64,000 nucleotides of DNA from Caprimulgus europaeus (Eukaryota > Chordata > Aves > Caprimulgiformes > Caprimulgidae), in the NCBI GenBank assembly GCA_907165065.1, contig OU015525.1:43382037-43446036 (forward strand), read 5' to 3'. A program made the position numbers and the translations under genes. This document shows, in pieces, positions 13,377 to 26,792 of the stretch; positions within the stretch are counted from its first letter, which is position 1, and each line of letters begins with the position of its first letter. The notes under the pieces were generated by a model that ran no database searches, was not told the DNA's origin, and was given only the letters and a program-made list of their open reading frames with translations.

Positions 13377-13901
13377 TGTGTTGGGTTTGGGGGGAAACAG
13401 GAGGGTGTGGTGTTTTCAGTAGAGGGGCTATAGTGATGGCCTCTGTAAGAAGCTTCCCAAAGCTCTCCTGGCTCCAAGGCGGACCTGCCTCCAGACCAGG
13501 CTGAGCCAATCGGTGATAGGGAAATGCATCTTTGAATCCATATTTATGTATTATGCAATCCACTTTCCACGTCCCCTGTACTGCTGGGGAGGAGATAAGG
13601 TAGAGAAATCAGGTTCAAAATAATTTGAGCCTGGGAAGAAGGGAGGGGTGAGTGAAAGGTGTTTTAAGATGTGGCTTTATGTCTCATTATCCTATTCTGA
13701 TTGATTAGTAAAAAATTAAATTGACTTTTCTTCTTCAAGTCAAGTCTTTTTTGCCCGTGACCATAATTGGTGAGCAAGCAGTCACTGTCCTCATTTCAAC
13801 CCACAAGCCCTTTGTTGTGTTTCTCTCCCCATTTCACTGGGTGGGTGGTGGGAGTGAGTGATGGACCACATGGTTTTAGCTGTGTCTGAAACTGCTATAC
13901 A
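13377..13901 (+). mobile_element. ERVL-type solo LTR, short form, with 5-bp target duplication
   Basis: A fossil LTR of an avian ERVL-like retrovirus. It starts TGTGTTGGGTTTGG and ends ACTGCTATACA, and is flanked on both sides by GGGAG (13372-13376 and 13902-13906), a 5-bp target-site duplication typical of the family. Internal landmarks match the LTRs at 23.5, 37.5 and 48.4 kb: a GGCTCCAAGGCGGACC block, a TATA-like CATATTTATG, the GGGAGGGGTGAG purine block, and the 3' TTTGCCCGTGAC block. At 525 bp it is about half the size of the 48.4 kb copy because most of the internal repeat region is missing. No internal viral region adjoins it, so it is a solo LTR left by LTR-LTR recombination. Confidence 0.9.
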
Positions 13902-13986
13902 GGGAGGGAGGCTGAGCCTCTGTATGGACGGGATGCATGCAGCATGCCATGGGAAAATCCATCTGGGTTCTGTCTGAAGTTTATAT

Positions 13987-14007
13987 CCCCCCCCCTTTTT
14001 TTTTTTT
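13987..14007 (+). repeat. Poly(C)9-poly(T)12 junction
   Basis: Nine consecutive C residues followed directly by twelve T residues, a pure pyrimidine tract. It continues into further T-rich sequence to about 14022. Confidence 0.9.
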
Positions 14008-15624
14008 AATTTATTTTTTTTAATTCTATCTTTGCACCATTTCTTGTCAAGCTTTTCCTGTTGAGATTCAGAAGAGCCCTGTACCACATTCCCCTCTCCC
14101 TTCCCTGTGCCTCCTTGCTGAACATCATGTGCCTGACAGGAAAATGCAGTCAGAACCACTTTCTGCAAACTACAAGAGGGAACATTATGCAGCAGTTCTG
14201 ATTTAAAATTATCCTAAGTATAAATAAGTAAGTTGTCTCATTGATGTCATATTAAATTACTGTTCTCAAACAGTAATTGAGAGGTTGAGAGGAAATTCTC
14301 AATTGGCTTCAAATGTTAAAATTTAAAAAAACCCCAAAACATTAAAAACCAAGCAAATAAAACCCCAAAACCCTGCAGTAGGGAAGTATTGCTGTTTTAA
14401 TTCGGCCTACTTATTTTTTCTTAATCTTTTCAGAAGAAATTTTTTCCCCTATTCTTTTGTTTAACTTGCTCTTCTCTTTCCTTTATTTGTAACAGCAGCA
14501 AATGGAAGTAAGCTTATTTCGTTCTAAGACATTATGAGCTCCCTAAGGGATCATTAAAAACCAGAAAGGAAGTACATTTGGTCACATTTTGTAGGCATAA
14601 TGAGCAGAGTTTGAGTTGAAATTTGAATGGAAAATCTTGAGAGGCTTTTTTAAGGTTATTCAGAGTTCTTTCAATTAAGTGTTTAAGTAGAAATACTTTG
14701 GGAATACAGCATGTATGATTTGTTGGTTTGTTGTTTCGGTTTTGGTATTTGTTGGGTGGTGGGTTTGGTTGGGGTTTTTTTTTGAGTTTGTGGAATCTCA
14801 TGGGGGTTTTATACAAATCCTTAAAGTACTTTAAGAATGTAAGTACTCAAGTATTGTAAACGAGGGCAAAGGTGTTGGAAATCAATGCAATTCTGAATGT
14901 TTGTGGGGTTTTTTTTTCCCCAAAGGTTTCCTCCATCTAGCCTTAAAGGTAGCTATATTTTTTCAGTTTTAATAGAAGAGTTGTATTAGAATGTATATTT
15001 CTGTTCCCTTACAAAAAAGTGTAAAGCAGAAAAAAGCCTGCTTTTGAGATAACAACACAAAATCTTTATTAAAAATAATGAAGACTGAAAGAATGCTAAC
15101 TCTGTGTTATGTCATCCCATCAAACATTTTAAAATTTTCAATGCATAAAGCCCCACAAAAAGATTAGAAAAGGTACCGACATGAGAGGAAGAGGGGAAGG
15201 AAGGGGTACAAGTTCAAATGCTCACATGCATACAGATACTGGTAGGTATCTAGTGCTTTAGTTGGAAAATGACAACTGTCTGTTTTGAGCGACCACATTG
15301 GCACTTCTTTGTCCTCCAATTTTGGTGATTTAAGTTAATCCATTAAATTTTATCTTCAGACAGACTAGAACTGCTCAGGCAGTCAATTAGTGTTTTTCAG
15401 CTGTAAGCCGTTTACTGATAGGCTGAAGGGCAATACAGATGGAATTCCTACAGTCCCTGAATCTTCTCTGCAATTCTCCGTCAGCCTCTGGTCTAGTCTG
15501 TTTATATCTACAAGATAACACTGATGTGTTCAGAAATTATGAAGTGGCTTTGCAAAAATACAAATCCTCTAAAAATCTATTTCTGTTATACCCACGCTTA
15601 TAATTACCTTTACCTTAAGCATTT

Positions 15625-15641
15625 TATATATATATATATAT
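15625..15641. repeat. (TA)n microsatellite
   Basis: An uninterrupted TA dinucleotide run of about eight units inside AT-rich sequence. Confidence 0.9.
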
Positions 15642-18600
15642 TTTCAAAAATAAAAATTTCAGTTATAGAAAGTGCTAAGCTAATAGAGCTATATGGCTTC
15701 CAAATTTAATTTATTATTAACAAAGGCATTTATTTGAGACTTTTCAATATATTGAAAAAAATATATTTGCCTCTTAAAATTCTTCATAATGCCTTGCTAG
15801 TCCTTTCCTGCTGCTCAAAAAAATGAAACAATAATTCATAGATCATTTACAGAAGGAGATAATTGCATCCAAAGAGTTTTACAGATTTAAGAACTAGGTC
15901 TGCTTACCCAACGTAAACAAAAGACTTGACATTTTCAAGTCCATGTCTATGCACAATGACCAGGAAGTGGAGTTGACTAAGCGATCTTACATGAGGTTAG
16001 CATATACTCATACACCACCAGAAACACTGCTGGCTTCTCTATATAGTTTAATATCTCCTGAATAATAATGATTCTTGTCATCTAATGCTAGAATTAGCCA
16101 TATTCTGCTATAGGGAATTGCTAAAAATATTTTCCTCTTTGTGAGAGGAAGAGAGCTCCAGTAATGACATTCTAAGAAACTTGACTTCTTCAGAAACTTG
16201 AGTCTTTGGAAACTTTTCAGTGTTCTTTTACTAGTGACTAAAATCTCATGCAAATGTTCCAGGTATCATTTCTTTGGACTGAATTATGCACTGCATATCA
16301 TTTAAAAAAAAAAAAATAAAAAAAAACCCCTTCCTTTTAAGGAGATCATATTCCAGCCTCTGAAGTAAAATTCATGCTATAGGTTAAATATCAGTAATAC
16401 TTAAGTCAAAGGCAAAACACACATCAGTTTTACTGGGGCTGTAATTTTATCTTGACACATTCCTACCATCTAGGCTATCTGAAAAATTCATTGTTATCAA
16501 GCTCTCTTTTTTGCATAATCCTTCTTTTTATTTTCTAAAAAAGTCTTTTCTATATACAATAATACAAACAGTATAGATAATAAGCTTCTACTGATAAATA
16601 ATTACTTAATTACTTTTTTTTCATTGAGTTTACAATTTACAATGTTGTAAAATAGATTTTATTTTTTTCTTGTTATGCAAGATTCAGCAGTGTGAATTCA
16701 AAATTCTAAACTAAATAATTTCTACTAGAGAAATTATTATTTTCTATAAATAACTTACTGACATGCAACAAGAAATATACTGAAAAATCATGTAACTGAA
16801 ACAGTTGTTTGACAAATCTGATGTCAATATTGAACGAACTACACTGGGCTGGTGATGTGTAGTAATAATTTAAATTTGGAAAATCAGTGATCATTGTAAT
16901 TTTATTAATATTGGAGATGTATATGTTTTAGTGTAGTAGTATGAAAAACATAGAAGTGGATAATGGGAGCAGTGGTTGAATAATGTTAAGATTCTTGTTG
17001 ATTTAGAAACCATGAATTAATACATGCACATATTTATGCAATGTTAATCCATTCTCAGCCATTCAAAAAGTATCTCAGTTATTTTTATTCTTTGTGATGT
17101 AAATGTAACATTTTCTTATTATTTCATTTATTTAATGAAAATTAAATTTAAATTAAAGATTGTGTTGTTCCTGGACTGTAGTACACTGACTGTGAAGTGA
17201 TGTGAACAGCAGTTGCCCACAGTTGTGCAGTGAAGCACCTGCTGGTTTTAAGTTCTCTTTGTTGTAATAAGCATTTGAAGCCTAAACTATTTGCCAAAAT
17301 AGAGCAATACTTTAAATCTAGGGAATTAAAGCACATCTTAAAGCTTTAAGAAGGGAAAGCAGTTATTGAGCACAGGGCTTCTTGTGACGGGCCAGCCAAG
17401 TAGTCCTTCCTGGATGCTAGGCTAGGAGCAGATTATACTGCCCAAACAGGAAATCATATTAGAATTCCTGTTTTGGAGACTCGGAGATCTGTCTTGCCTG
17501 TCCAGGTTAGCAGAGGCTGAAGAAGAAAGCAGTGGACAAGGGAATGCCTGAAAGTGCCACACTTAGCCCAGGAGACCAAGGGGGAGATACTGGATGAGTA
17601 ATTTCTAAGGGTCACAAATGTTGGCATATATATCAGTTACTGGAAAATCCAACATTAGAAAAGAGAAAAAGCACAGAGCATAGTACACTTCAGTTGCATA
17701 TTACACAATATATACTACAGAAGTGATATTATTTAAGTTTTGCAATATCAAGGCATACTCATTTTCATGTCAGTAAGTTCTTGGACTAAGAATGCTCCAT
17801 TTAAAATGACATGTTGTTGACTGCACACGTTGACTTCTAGCCATCAGAATCTCACCTCATGTCAGCTTGGATGGTAGGACATGACAAGTAGCTAGAGTTT
17901 AGGATGTATAAGATGGTGCACCTGACTAAAATAGTGTTAATAGCACTTAATTAATCTATTTTGTCAGCAGTTCCTACAAAGAAAGCAGTTTCTGTTGGCA
18001 ATGAACTTACTTTTCTGAAGACTCTTAAAAATAGATCTTTCATTTTCTCTTTCTGGTTGGACAAAAAATAGGTTTCCAATAAACATGTCATTAACAAAAA
18101 TTAATATCAGAAAGCATGTGTCAGTATTCACTGAATGAGAGGCATTCTTCATAAATGAGCTACTCTGTGTCATTATATTCTGATCTGAACTGAGGTATTT
18201 AATGAAATTTATTTAAATTAAAGATTCTAATTTTGTGGAGGGTGTAGTCACCTTGACTGAGCTTCCCTGGTTGTGTGTTTCTTGTGTGTGATGAAATAAA
18301 TCTGATACAGGATAGAAGCCTGTGTCTCTCCTGGGCTGTTTGCCATTTTATCAGTAGTATTTGTGACAGAGGAATACAGAACAGCATGTTATATCAAGAA
18401 TCATGTTTGTTAAAAAATAAACACTTCTGTATTTTTTATAAAATGTATATATAAAATGTAAATGAATGTATACCTAAATGTATGTCAGCAGCAATAAATA
18501 TAGCTAGTGTTTCCCATATAATCATCAAGGAAGTTGAAATATCTTCTGTAATGTAGTTTTAGTTCAATTCCAGCAAGGGAATTTGTAGGATTGAGAAAAA

Positions 18601-19493
18601 GCACCAATCAGCAATAACGTTTCTATTTAGTTGCAGTTACAGGAACATACACAATAGATATATTACATTTTAGCTTGCACCAAATATTACATTTTATAAT
18701 TATCAAGTACCATTTAAAATTCCTCACAGTGAATGAAAATACCAACACAGACAGAGAAGGTGCTCTCCATAACATTCTTATCAACAAACATTTCACTAAG
18801 ATGACTGTCATCTTCATAAACATGGACCTTCATAGGGCAGAGTGATAGAACACATATAAAACTTCAAGATGATAATGCTGAAGGTAACAATAAAATTCTC
18901 AACAATATCGAAAGATCTCTACATTTCTCCATACAAGTTCCTCTGCATGACCAAATCATCCCGGAAGCGAGGTCAACCTTGTCAGCAACAACTGATTCTG
19001 AAGCAGGTGGAATTGAATTGTTTGTGATTATAGGGACACGGATGATAACTGTGATACATTCTAGTCTGCTACAATTATGTTGTTTTTTTCTTTTTTCTTA
19101 AAAAACCCAAAAACATTCTAAGTTCTGTTATCTGCCACAAATACCATTCTAAGTACCATTCTATTATATGGTTAGATTGAGGATTCATCTTCTACATAGT
19201 CCAGAAGCTCATGCAATTGTAGTACACATGAGTTTGTATTTCATAGTTTTGTTCATGACCCAAATATTTCCATCAGATTTCTCAAATTTCAGAGATAAAT
19301 AAACTAATATAGGTTGGTAGTTACATTACTGCTGAAATTTGAAACATGCATAATCTATATATAAATACGTAATACTCGAAGGAGACAACTAATATATTTT
19401 GGTCATGGCTATGAGAAAATTCCAGTCTTAGTTTCAAAAAATGAACAGACAAAGACTTTTAAAAGATACACTTGTAAAAAAGCTTTTTAAGAG

Positions 19494-19602
19494 ATCATGG
19501 AATCATAGACTCAATAGTTAAGGTTGGAAGGGACCTTAAAGATCACCCAGTTCCAACTCCCCTGCCATGAACAGGGATACCTTCCACTAGATCAGGTTGA
19601 AG
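19494..19602 (-). mobile_element. CR1 LINE, short 3' tail
   Basis: Only the last 110 bp or so of a CR1 element, inverted. It shows GGAATCATAGACTC at the terminus, then AGGTTGGAAGGGACCTTAAA, GATCACCCAGTTCCAACTCC and CTGCCATGAACAGGGA. This very short 5'-truncated copy carries no coding sequence. Confidence 0.93.
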
Positions 19603-22600
19603 TTAAAAATCATATGATAATTAGAAGAATTTAATTCTTGGCATTACACATCATCTTCTTAATTACTATTGTTCACTGCAAAATTAATTTTCAAAATCCC
19701 CAATATGTTATTAATATTTGAAAATAAAGAAAATCCAAACAAATACTCTCACAACAACAACAACAAAAACCCCTGCAAAAATGCCAACTCTTCTCTGAAT
19801 AATTTGCTTACTACAAGGCTACTGATTATGGGTTAATTTAGTAGTATTTTCAAACATGAAATAGTGTTGTTTCTGGATTTTTTATAGGTAGGTAATCTTG
19901 TCAGATTTCTTATCTGATGATCAAATACAAACATTAACCCTCTTGTGAAAATAAACATTTACTGCTGTGCTTTAAAATGTAAAACAATGCTGTTATGTAA
20001 GAAGTAGTTGAAATCTTATTTTAAGTATCATCTTATTTTTATTTTGTTGTGTAACATTACCATTTAATTATAAGCTTTTATTCAGTGCATGCTTGGGAGA
20101 AAAGGTGCTGTTTTCTTAAAAACAGTTGAGAAAGAGTACAGCAACCAAAGGCCAAGTCAGAAAAAAGTACATTTTTTAGTCATAAGTTGCTGATTAATTT
20201 AATAATGAAAAGTTACATAAGGAGGAATACATTTTTGAAAACACCACAGCAAATCAGATATACTTTTCATAATTTTACAAACAGGAGTCCCAGTATTCTA
20301 TCTTTTTTTTAATGACATATGCGTATTGAAAGTTTGAAGTTTAACCACTTAGAACTTCTAATTCAGAGAGTTACTTTAATCACAAAGCAATTAGGTATGC
20401 TTTGACTTGATAATAGCAGGAACTATTTAAAAAAAAACCCAAACCATTATATTCTGCTTTCTCTGTGTGATGTGGAGAATGGGTAGAGGGATGTTCCAAT
20501 TTCTGCCTCTCTGTGTCTCTTTTAATTGTACATGTTTAGATATTAAGATGGTATTAATACAAAAACAACTCCTCTTCATCTCCTTAGTGTCATGTTTAAA
20601 GTTCTTGATTAGATATCTTGATCTATGTGGAAACTGTAATGTCTTTTGTGTGGAAACTGTAATGTCTTTTGTGTTAAATTAACCAGTAGCTTCCCTTCCC
20701 TTGGAGGTCATAACTCCACTATTATTGTCCAAACTGTAGCTACAGAAGACAGGAAAAAAAAACAAACGAAAACCAAAAAAATTTTGAAATTCTTTTTTGA
20801 GACTCTATATTTCTAAGATAAAATTGAACCTAAGAATAATTTTGCAACAACGTTGTTAAATAATTCCTTCAAGATTACTAAAATGGTGAAGTACCCAGAA
20901 TAAAATTTTCTTCAACTTTTCAATCATTTACATAGGTATTTGGAAACTCAAATAAACTAAAGAGTTTATTTTGATTTTGAGACAGGTGAATGATGACTTA
21001 GTTTAACCTTCAAAGACATTATGCAGTTTTGAACTCTGAAAAATTATTAAATATAGAAAATTTATGCAGACAGGAATGTATAATTAATAACATATATATG
21101 GAAATAGTAAAATTTCATATCTAGTCGTGTTTTTCTGTAACATCTAATCGTGAGCTACTGACTCTGTATGACATATCCATGCTGCTGGAAATTAGAATCA
21201 CAGTAATCGTTATAGAAAGGAGTTAGATTTATAAAGAAACAGTGGCTTTGGACTAGGGAACTTTGAAAATTAGAGCAAATTGTCATTATATAGCCTTATT
21301 AAAAAATGTTGGTTAGCACTGTACAAGATTCCACAGTAGGAAATCTCATGTTTCTCTCCAGTAATGCTAAATTACCAGCATTGGCTCCCTGAGGAGTTAC
21401 TCTGCTAATAACCGCACTAATTGTGACCTCAGAATGTGACATGTCTAATCCTTGCTCATTCCCAGCTGGGGTTATAAGGTAATTTCCTGGTTTGGATAGT
21501 GCCAATTATTGATGCCAGAGGTACAGCCTGAAGCCTGGCAATTTGCCACTGCAGGATTAGATGTTTTGTGACGCTTCGCTTCTATGAAGTGACATCTTAT
21601 TCCAGGAGCACTGAACTCAGTGCAACTGACTGAACTGTGCAACGTGAGTCAGAACATCATGATCACAGCTAGAACCTGTGATTTTTGTGATCTCTGTCAT
21701 TCTGCATATTTTATGACAACATATTTATCTTTGTCTATTAACATGTTGCACTTGAAAATTTAAAAATATATTCCCCTATTCATTTCACTACAACCAGTAA
21801 TGTGTAGTGCCGAGATAGTATCGTATATTACGACAATTGTCACCATAACCCCATGACTTTGTATTTTTGTGAATGCAATGTTTGAGAATTTTGAAATTTC
21901 TGCTACTTTTCATTGCTATACAAATACCATAACAAGATGATGTAAATATTGTCCATTTTCAACATCCATAGTTCTAAAAATTCTATCCCTGTAATTTCAT
22001 GATTCAATATTTTCAATTTTAATAAACCACAAAAGCAGTAAATGAAGTCTGCTCTTGATGAAAGGGATTGGAGAGAAATATGTTGAGATCTTTTATTGTC
22101 TTTCTACTAGTTAAATTTATATTGACTAAAATGTTAATTATCACTAACACTGCTTGAATTGCTTCCTTAAATATGACCTTTATTAACATGATTAACTACA
22201 CTATCTTTTATACTGAGAAGCTGTTAGTACCTGTTTTGGTTAGGCAGTTTTATAGTCTGTTGCTATAGGAGTTTTGACATTTATATCTTTATATAGAAGC
22301 GATATAACTTCAAGTTGACTTTAATATCTGCAAATTTTGACCTGAATAATAAACTAAAACTGAGTAGGAGACTAGTTTTATTATTCTTTAAGTAGTATCA
22401 TTAGCACTGTAACACTTTAATTTCATTAACAAAGATTAAATAAACTATAAATGATCATCATCTTGAACATATATTGTTGGCTTTCTTTTACTAAATTGAG
22501 CACACAGAGGAAAATTCAAATTGATCGTAGTGTGATTACTAGATGTTGAAGCCTTTGTTTCCTGAAAAAAATAATCTATTCTGGCTGAATCATTTGCCAG

Positions 22601-23464
22601 TTGTGTTGATTTGGTAAACATTAAAATTATGCAGTTTTTTAATATCAGAACATACAATGTTTTGGCACCATTCTTGTATCAACATTTTTCATTTAAAGCA
22701 TATTGTTCCTTATCCTACTGTAAGGAACATCAAATACATGTCTTTTCCTTATTATGAGAACATTTTTTTTCACACATCTTCCATGTGAAATGATTCTTAG
22801 TAGTGTGTGATTGGGGAATTGAAGCTTCTCATTTGTGTTTAAAAGTAAAATTATACAGATTAAGAGATATAAATATTGCAGGATGATATTTCAACCCTAT
22901 CATGCATATAATTTAAATTCCATCCATTTATCTATTATAAATTTTATTAATTCAACCTTCAGTCCAGAACTTCAAAGTCTGAGTTTTATTTTATTTTTTT
23001 CCAAGTATCAGATTATTCTTTATAATGTAGTTTATCTTTAGAAATATGATAAATAAAAAGCTAGAGCTATTTGTTAATTTTCCAGTATAATCTCTTGGTT
23101 AAGCATAGTATTTTCCAAAACTCTGTGGACCGTTTATCAGAGACTCTCACCCTGTTTTTCAGTAATACAAATTTCATTGGATAAGAGAGATTTGCAGGTG
23201 CAACCTCATGTTAAATGTGGAATAAGATATTTTGTCTTGATAGTGGTACAGACCTCCTATCTTATCTTTAAACTGATAACCTATTTCTGTGCTAATGGGT
23301 AGAGATTGGCTTCTGACACTGTTTGACAAAGAGATATAGGTCTAATTAAACTGAAGGCACAATGCTTCAAACAGACTGATACTAAATAGGTAAGATTCTG
23401 GGAATTTGCTTTTTTATTTAACTATCAAAATAGCTTTTAAGATCTAAGGTTAAGGAAGGACAAA
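19603..23464. other. Unique AT-rich non-coding sequence
   Basis: No gene or known interspersed repeat recognised. It contains the 23-bp tandem duplication at 20626-20671, and a more balanced-composition stretch at 21300-21700 that could be a conserved non-coding element, though conservation cannot be judged from one sequence. Confidence 0.55.
20626..20671 (+). repeat. Perfect 23-bp tandem duplication
   Basis: Two adjacent identical 23-bp units (20626-20648 and 20649-20671) beginning TGTGGAAACTGTAATG and ending CTTTTG, followed by a 3-base partial third unit. Identity of the two units suggests recent origin, most simply by replication slippage. Confidence 0.97.
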
Positions 23465-24501
23465 CGTGTTGTGTTTGAGGCAGGGGTGGTGTTTTTGGTA
23501 GTGGGGGCAGGGACTGCATAGATGGCCCCTGCGAGAAAATTCGTGAAGCTCCCCTGGCTCCAAGGCATACCTGCCTCAAGTCGAGGATGAACTGATTAGC
23601 AATAGAAAATGCCTCTTCAAATCCATATTTATGGGGGAAGAATTGTCTTGAAAAGGACAAGGTGGAGAGAACCTGGAGGAGAGGCCACTGACCTGAACAA
23701 AAGATAACTATCAGCCTAAACAGAGAGCTTCATTACCAGGAGAAAGGAGGAAGAGGGGGAGGACAGAGAATATGACACCCAGTTTAACATGCAAGTAGTA
23801 GGAGAAAGTAAAGGAGGTCCTCTGCAGCCCATGGAAGTTCAACCGCAGAGCAGATATCCTCATGTAGGCCATAGAGGACTCCACACTGGAGCAGAAAGCT
23901 GAGCCTGCTGGAAGGTGTGACTGAATTGAGACCCCAGAGACACTCAACACCAGAGTGGGGCTAGACCCCCAGAGCTGGGATGGGGAGGAGGTGCACTGGA
24001 CTGAAAGCCCATCTGCAACCCATGGACATCCCCATGCCAGAGCCAGGAGCTGAACACAAAGAGGTCTGTGACTCCATGGGAAGCTCGCTTTGGAACACTT
24101 TGTTCCTGGACCTTCATGCCAGAATGAACGGCATAGACAAACTGACTGCAACTCCCATTCCCTGTCCCCTGTGCTGCTATGGGGGAGAAAGTAGAGAAAT
24201 TAGGAGCAAAGTAATTTGAGTTGGGAGGAAAGGAGGGGTGGGGGGAAGGTGTCTTAAGCTGTGGTTGTTATGTCTTACTATCCTACTCGGGTGATTGGTA
24301 ATGAATTATATTGATTTTTCTTCCCCTAGTTGAGTCTGTTTTGCCAGTGGCCATAGGTGGTGAGTGAGCCTTTCTTGTCCTTATTCTAATCCATGACCCC
24401 TTTGTTATGATTCCCTTCCCCTCTCACAGGGGGACAGGGTGAGTGGGGGTGTGTAAGTGCAAGACCACATGATCTTACCTGTGGATGCAACTACCACCAC
24501 A
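23465..24501 (+). mobile_element. ERVL-type solo LTR, about 1.04 kb
   Basis: Same subfamily as the 13.4 kb LTR. It opens with a matching GTGTTGTGTTTGAGG, shares CCCCTGGCTCCAAGGC, TCCATATTTATG, the GGAGGGGTGGGGGGAAGGTG block and TTGCCAGTGGCC, and ends ACTACCACCACA. The middle contains a few degenerate repeat units such as CCACACTGGAGCAG (about 23880). No convincing 5-bp target duplication was found (flanks ACAAA and AGATA), so it is probably older than the 13.4 and 48.4 kb copies, or its ends have shifted. No viral internal region lies beside it. Open frames within it (up to 146 codons) are LTR sequence, not host genes. Confidence 0.85.
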
Positions 24502-26792
24502 AGATAGATGAATTTGTCTTTGAAAAGCTACATTTGAACCTCTTCGAATCCTCAGCCTGAATACTGCAGTTGCACCTAAACATAACTAAGCAACCACTAC
24601 AATTTTACATCTTTATTGATTTGCTTATTCTGAACTCCAGAATTATTTCTCCATGTCACTTGCTCAAGATTTTGGAAGATTCTGTTCCTTCCATTACAAC
24701 AGCTTTAAAGCAATCTTGTTCAAATGTTTTCAGTTCAAGAAAATAAACAAAAGGATCACCCAGATTTCAGTTGATGATTGCTGTTTAGTGCAATCTTTAG
24801 ACTTATGGTACAGTCCTTAAGAACATAACATAGTTGGTGTATAGGTCAAGAACTTCAAAGTGACTCAGATATGCTTGTTTTTTGTTTGTTTGGTTTTTTT
24901 TTTTAATTCTTGATCTTCTACATGATGACCTTAAATGAGCTGAGCTTTTTTTTTAAGAAAATCAGAGCTGCTACCCTTTGAAAATAAGCTTCTTTAAATA
25001 TTCCAAGTTTTTTTTATTTACAACAGTATTTGTCTTTTTCACAATCTCTCCTCTCCGTTTATCTGTTTTATTGACTTTTTATTTTATTTTGTTTTACTGG
25101 GCTGCCTGACTCTCTGTCTTTCCATCTATTCCACTTCTTTCCCTTGCTGATCCTTCATTCTTGATCCTTGTTTGAAAGATTTCATCCTAGATCATGCTAA
25201 CCGCAAAACCTTCTTTCACTATTGATCTGTTTTAGTTTCCTTTCATGTTAATCTTTAGTATTGCTTTAGCATGATTTTGTAGTCTCCTGAAGAATGTATA
25301 AATGGAATAAAAAATAGCTGACAGTACCTGATGTATTAAAATAATCAGAAGGCTGTTCTTTTTAAACTTCATGAGTGAATTATGTCATTAAAAAATATAT
25401 TTTTTTTTCTGAGTCTTGCATGCCTGGCCTCTGGACAAAGATGAAGTAGAACTAAAAGTCTACTAGTGGGTTACTTAAACAAAGTGCTGCCTGATCATTT
25501 AAAGTTTTATGAAAACTTTAAAATGTGAAGTGTGCCACTACCTTTTAATATCAGCATTAAAAACCATAAATCATTCTCTCAGTAAGAGTGATAAAAATGA
25601 TTATGGTATATTCTCCTGGAAAAGAGTTGTTTGCAAGGAACCATTTCTTAACAAAGCTGAGCTTTAATAGCATTTAAACAGCTCAGTCCATCAAATGCTC
25701 ATTTGTCTATTTCAACTTTAGCAGGCATTCTCATGCAACTTGGTCATTTCTACAAATTATTGTTTGTCGTGGCATAGGATGAGAAAAAAAAAGAAAGAAA
25801 ACACACAAAAAAAATCCAATGTACTTTGAAAAATGTTCATTTGTTTTCAAGAAGTAGATTGGTTACCCTCATGTTCTTAGGAAGAAGTACCATTTGGAAT
25901 CTTGTGCTTCAGTGGTGGACAACAATATCTTGCAGGGAAAGGAAATAATGTTCCAAATTGACCTGTATGCAGTATAACCCAGCATAGGATATAGCCTTTC
26001 TTTCACTACAGTGAAGTTCTATATGGCACCTGTATGGTAGCTCAACAGGTTAGTGACTTGTCTTCTTTAAACTTCCAGATTTCAAAGGAACAGAAAAGAT
26101 TGATGTGGCTAGAAACATTTCCTCAGAGTCTCCTGTTACTGACTGACCTAAGGTTACTAGCAGTTAATTTTCATGATCTTTTTCTTAATATGTAACTTCC
26201 CCCTAGAAAGATATACTTTCCCCTCTAAGTGTTATGTTCATATATACTACTTCTGGTTTTGTGTCATTCTTATCTTTTCTCTTGCATCCCTGCTATTCCT
26301 CTGATTGAACCTTCAAGTTTCATATACGGACTTTTTTTGTGATTTTGTTCAGCAGTAGGAGAATTATAATCTAAACTATTATTGCAGTGTTTGGAGAACA
26401 AAGTAACTCCCTCTGAGTGAAGGGTAAGACACTTGGATGGGTAGGAAGGGTGCAGTTGTTTCCATAAATAGAATGAACTTTTCCATCTCATGCTTTTGTT
26501 GCCACTTTTCATTATATCTATGATTTGGCAGATTTCATGATTTATATATGGACAAAGAGGTAATTTGAAAGGAGCACATTCATGCCTGAATAATGTATCA
26601 CCATAACAGTGATGTCTTAGAATGCCACATAAAAAATTGCTTTCTTCATACCTGACTGTATGGTGTTGTTCTTTGTATTTTTGACTCAAACAATGTTGAT
26701 AACTGTTGCGTGAAAAGGGTGTTAAAGCAATTTGTCAGGAAATAAACCCCCTTTACATTCCAGCTTATCCTCAGATATTAGAGGATCTGGGG
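24502..26792. other. Unique AT-rich non-coding sequence
   Basis: T-rich and A-rich tracts (near 24893-24903 and 25786-25812) and otherwise unremarkable sequence. A 139-codon minus-strand frame (26689 to 26270) has no recognisable domain and is of a length expected by chance in this much sequence. Confidence 0.5.

Larger units (their letters stand above)
13902..19493. other. Unique AT-rich non-coding sequence
   Basis: About 5.6 kb without a supportable gene. It includes a C9/T12 homopolymer junction (13987-14007), a (TA)n run at 15625-15641, an A-rich tract near 16300-16326 and a moderately GC-richer unrecognised segment at 17350-17620. No retroviral internal sequence was seen next to the LTR. 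The open frames (125 codons or fewer) show no motif. Confidence 0.55.

Noticed and set aside
23711-24151. 146-codon minus-strand frame
   Set aside because: Lies inside the 23.5 kb LTR; no protein family signature.
13377-24501. The 13.4 kb and 23.5 kb LTRs as the two ends of one provirus
   Set aside because: They share subfamily and orientation, but the 13.4 kb LTR has its own GGGAG duplication on both sides, the lengths differ greatly, and the 9.5 kb between them shows no retroviral internal region.
26270-26689. 139-codon minus-strand frame
   Set aside because: No recognisable family; a length expected by chance; sits in AT-rich sequence without splice or promoter signals.
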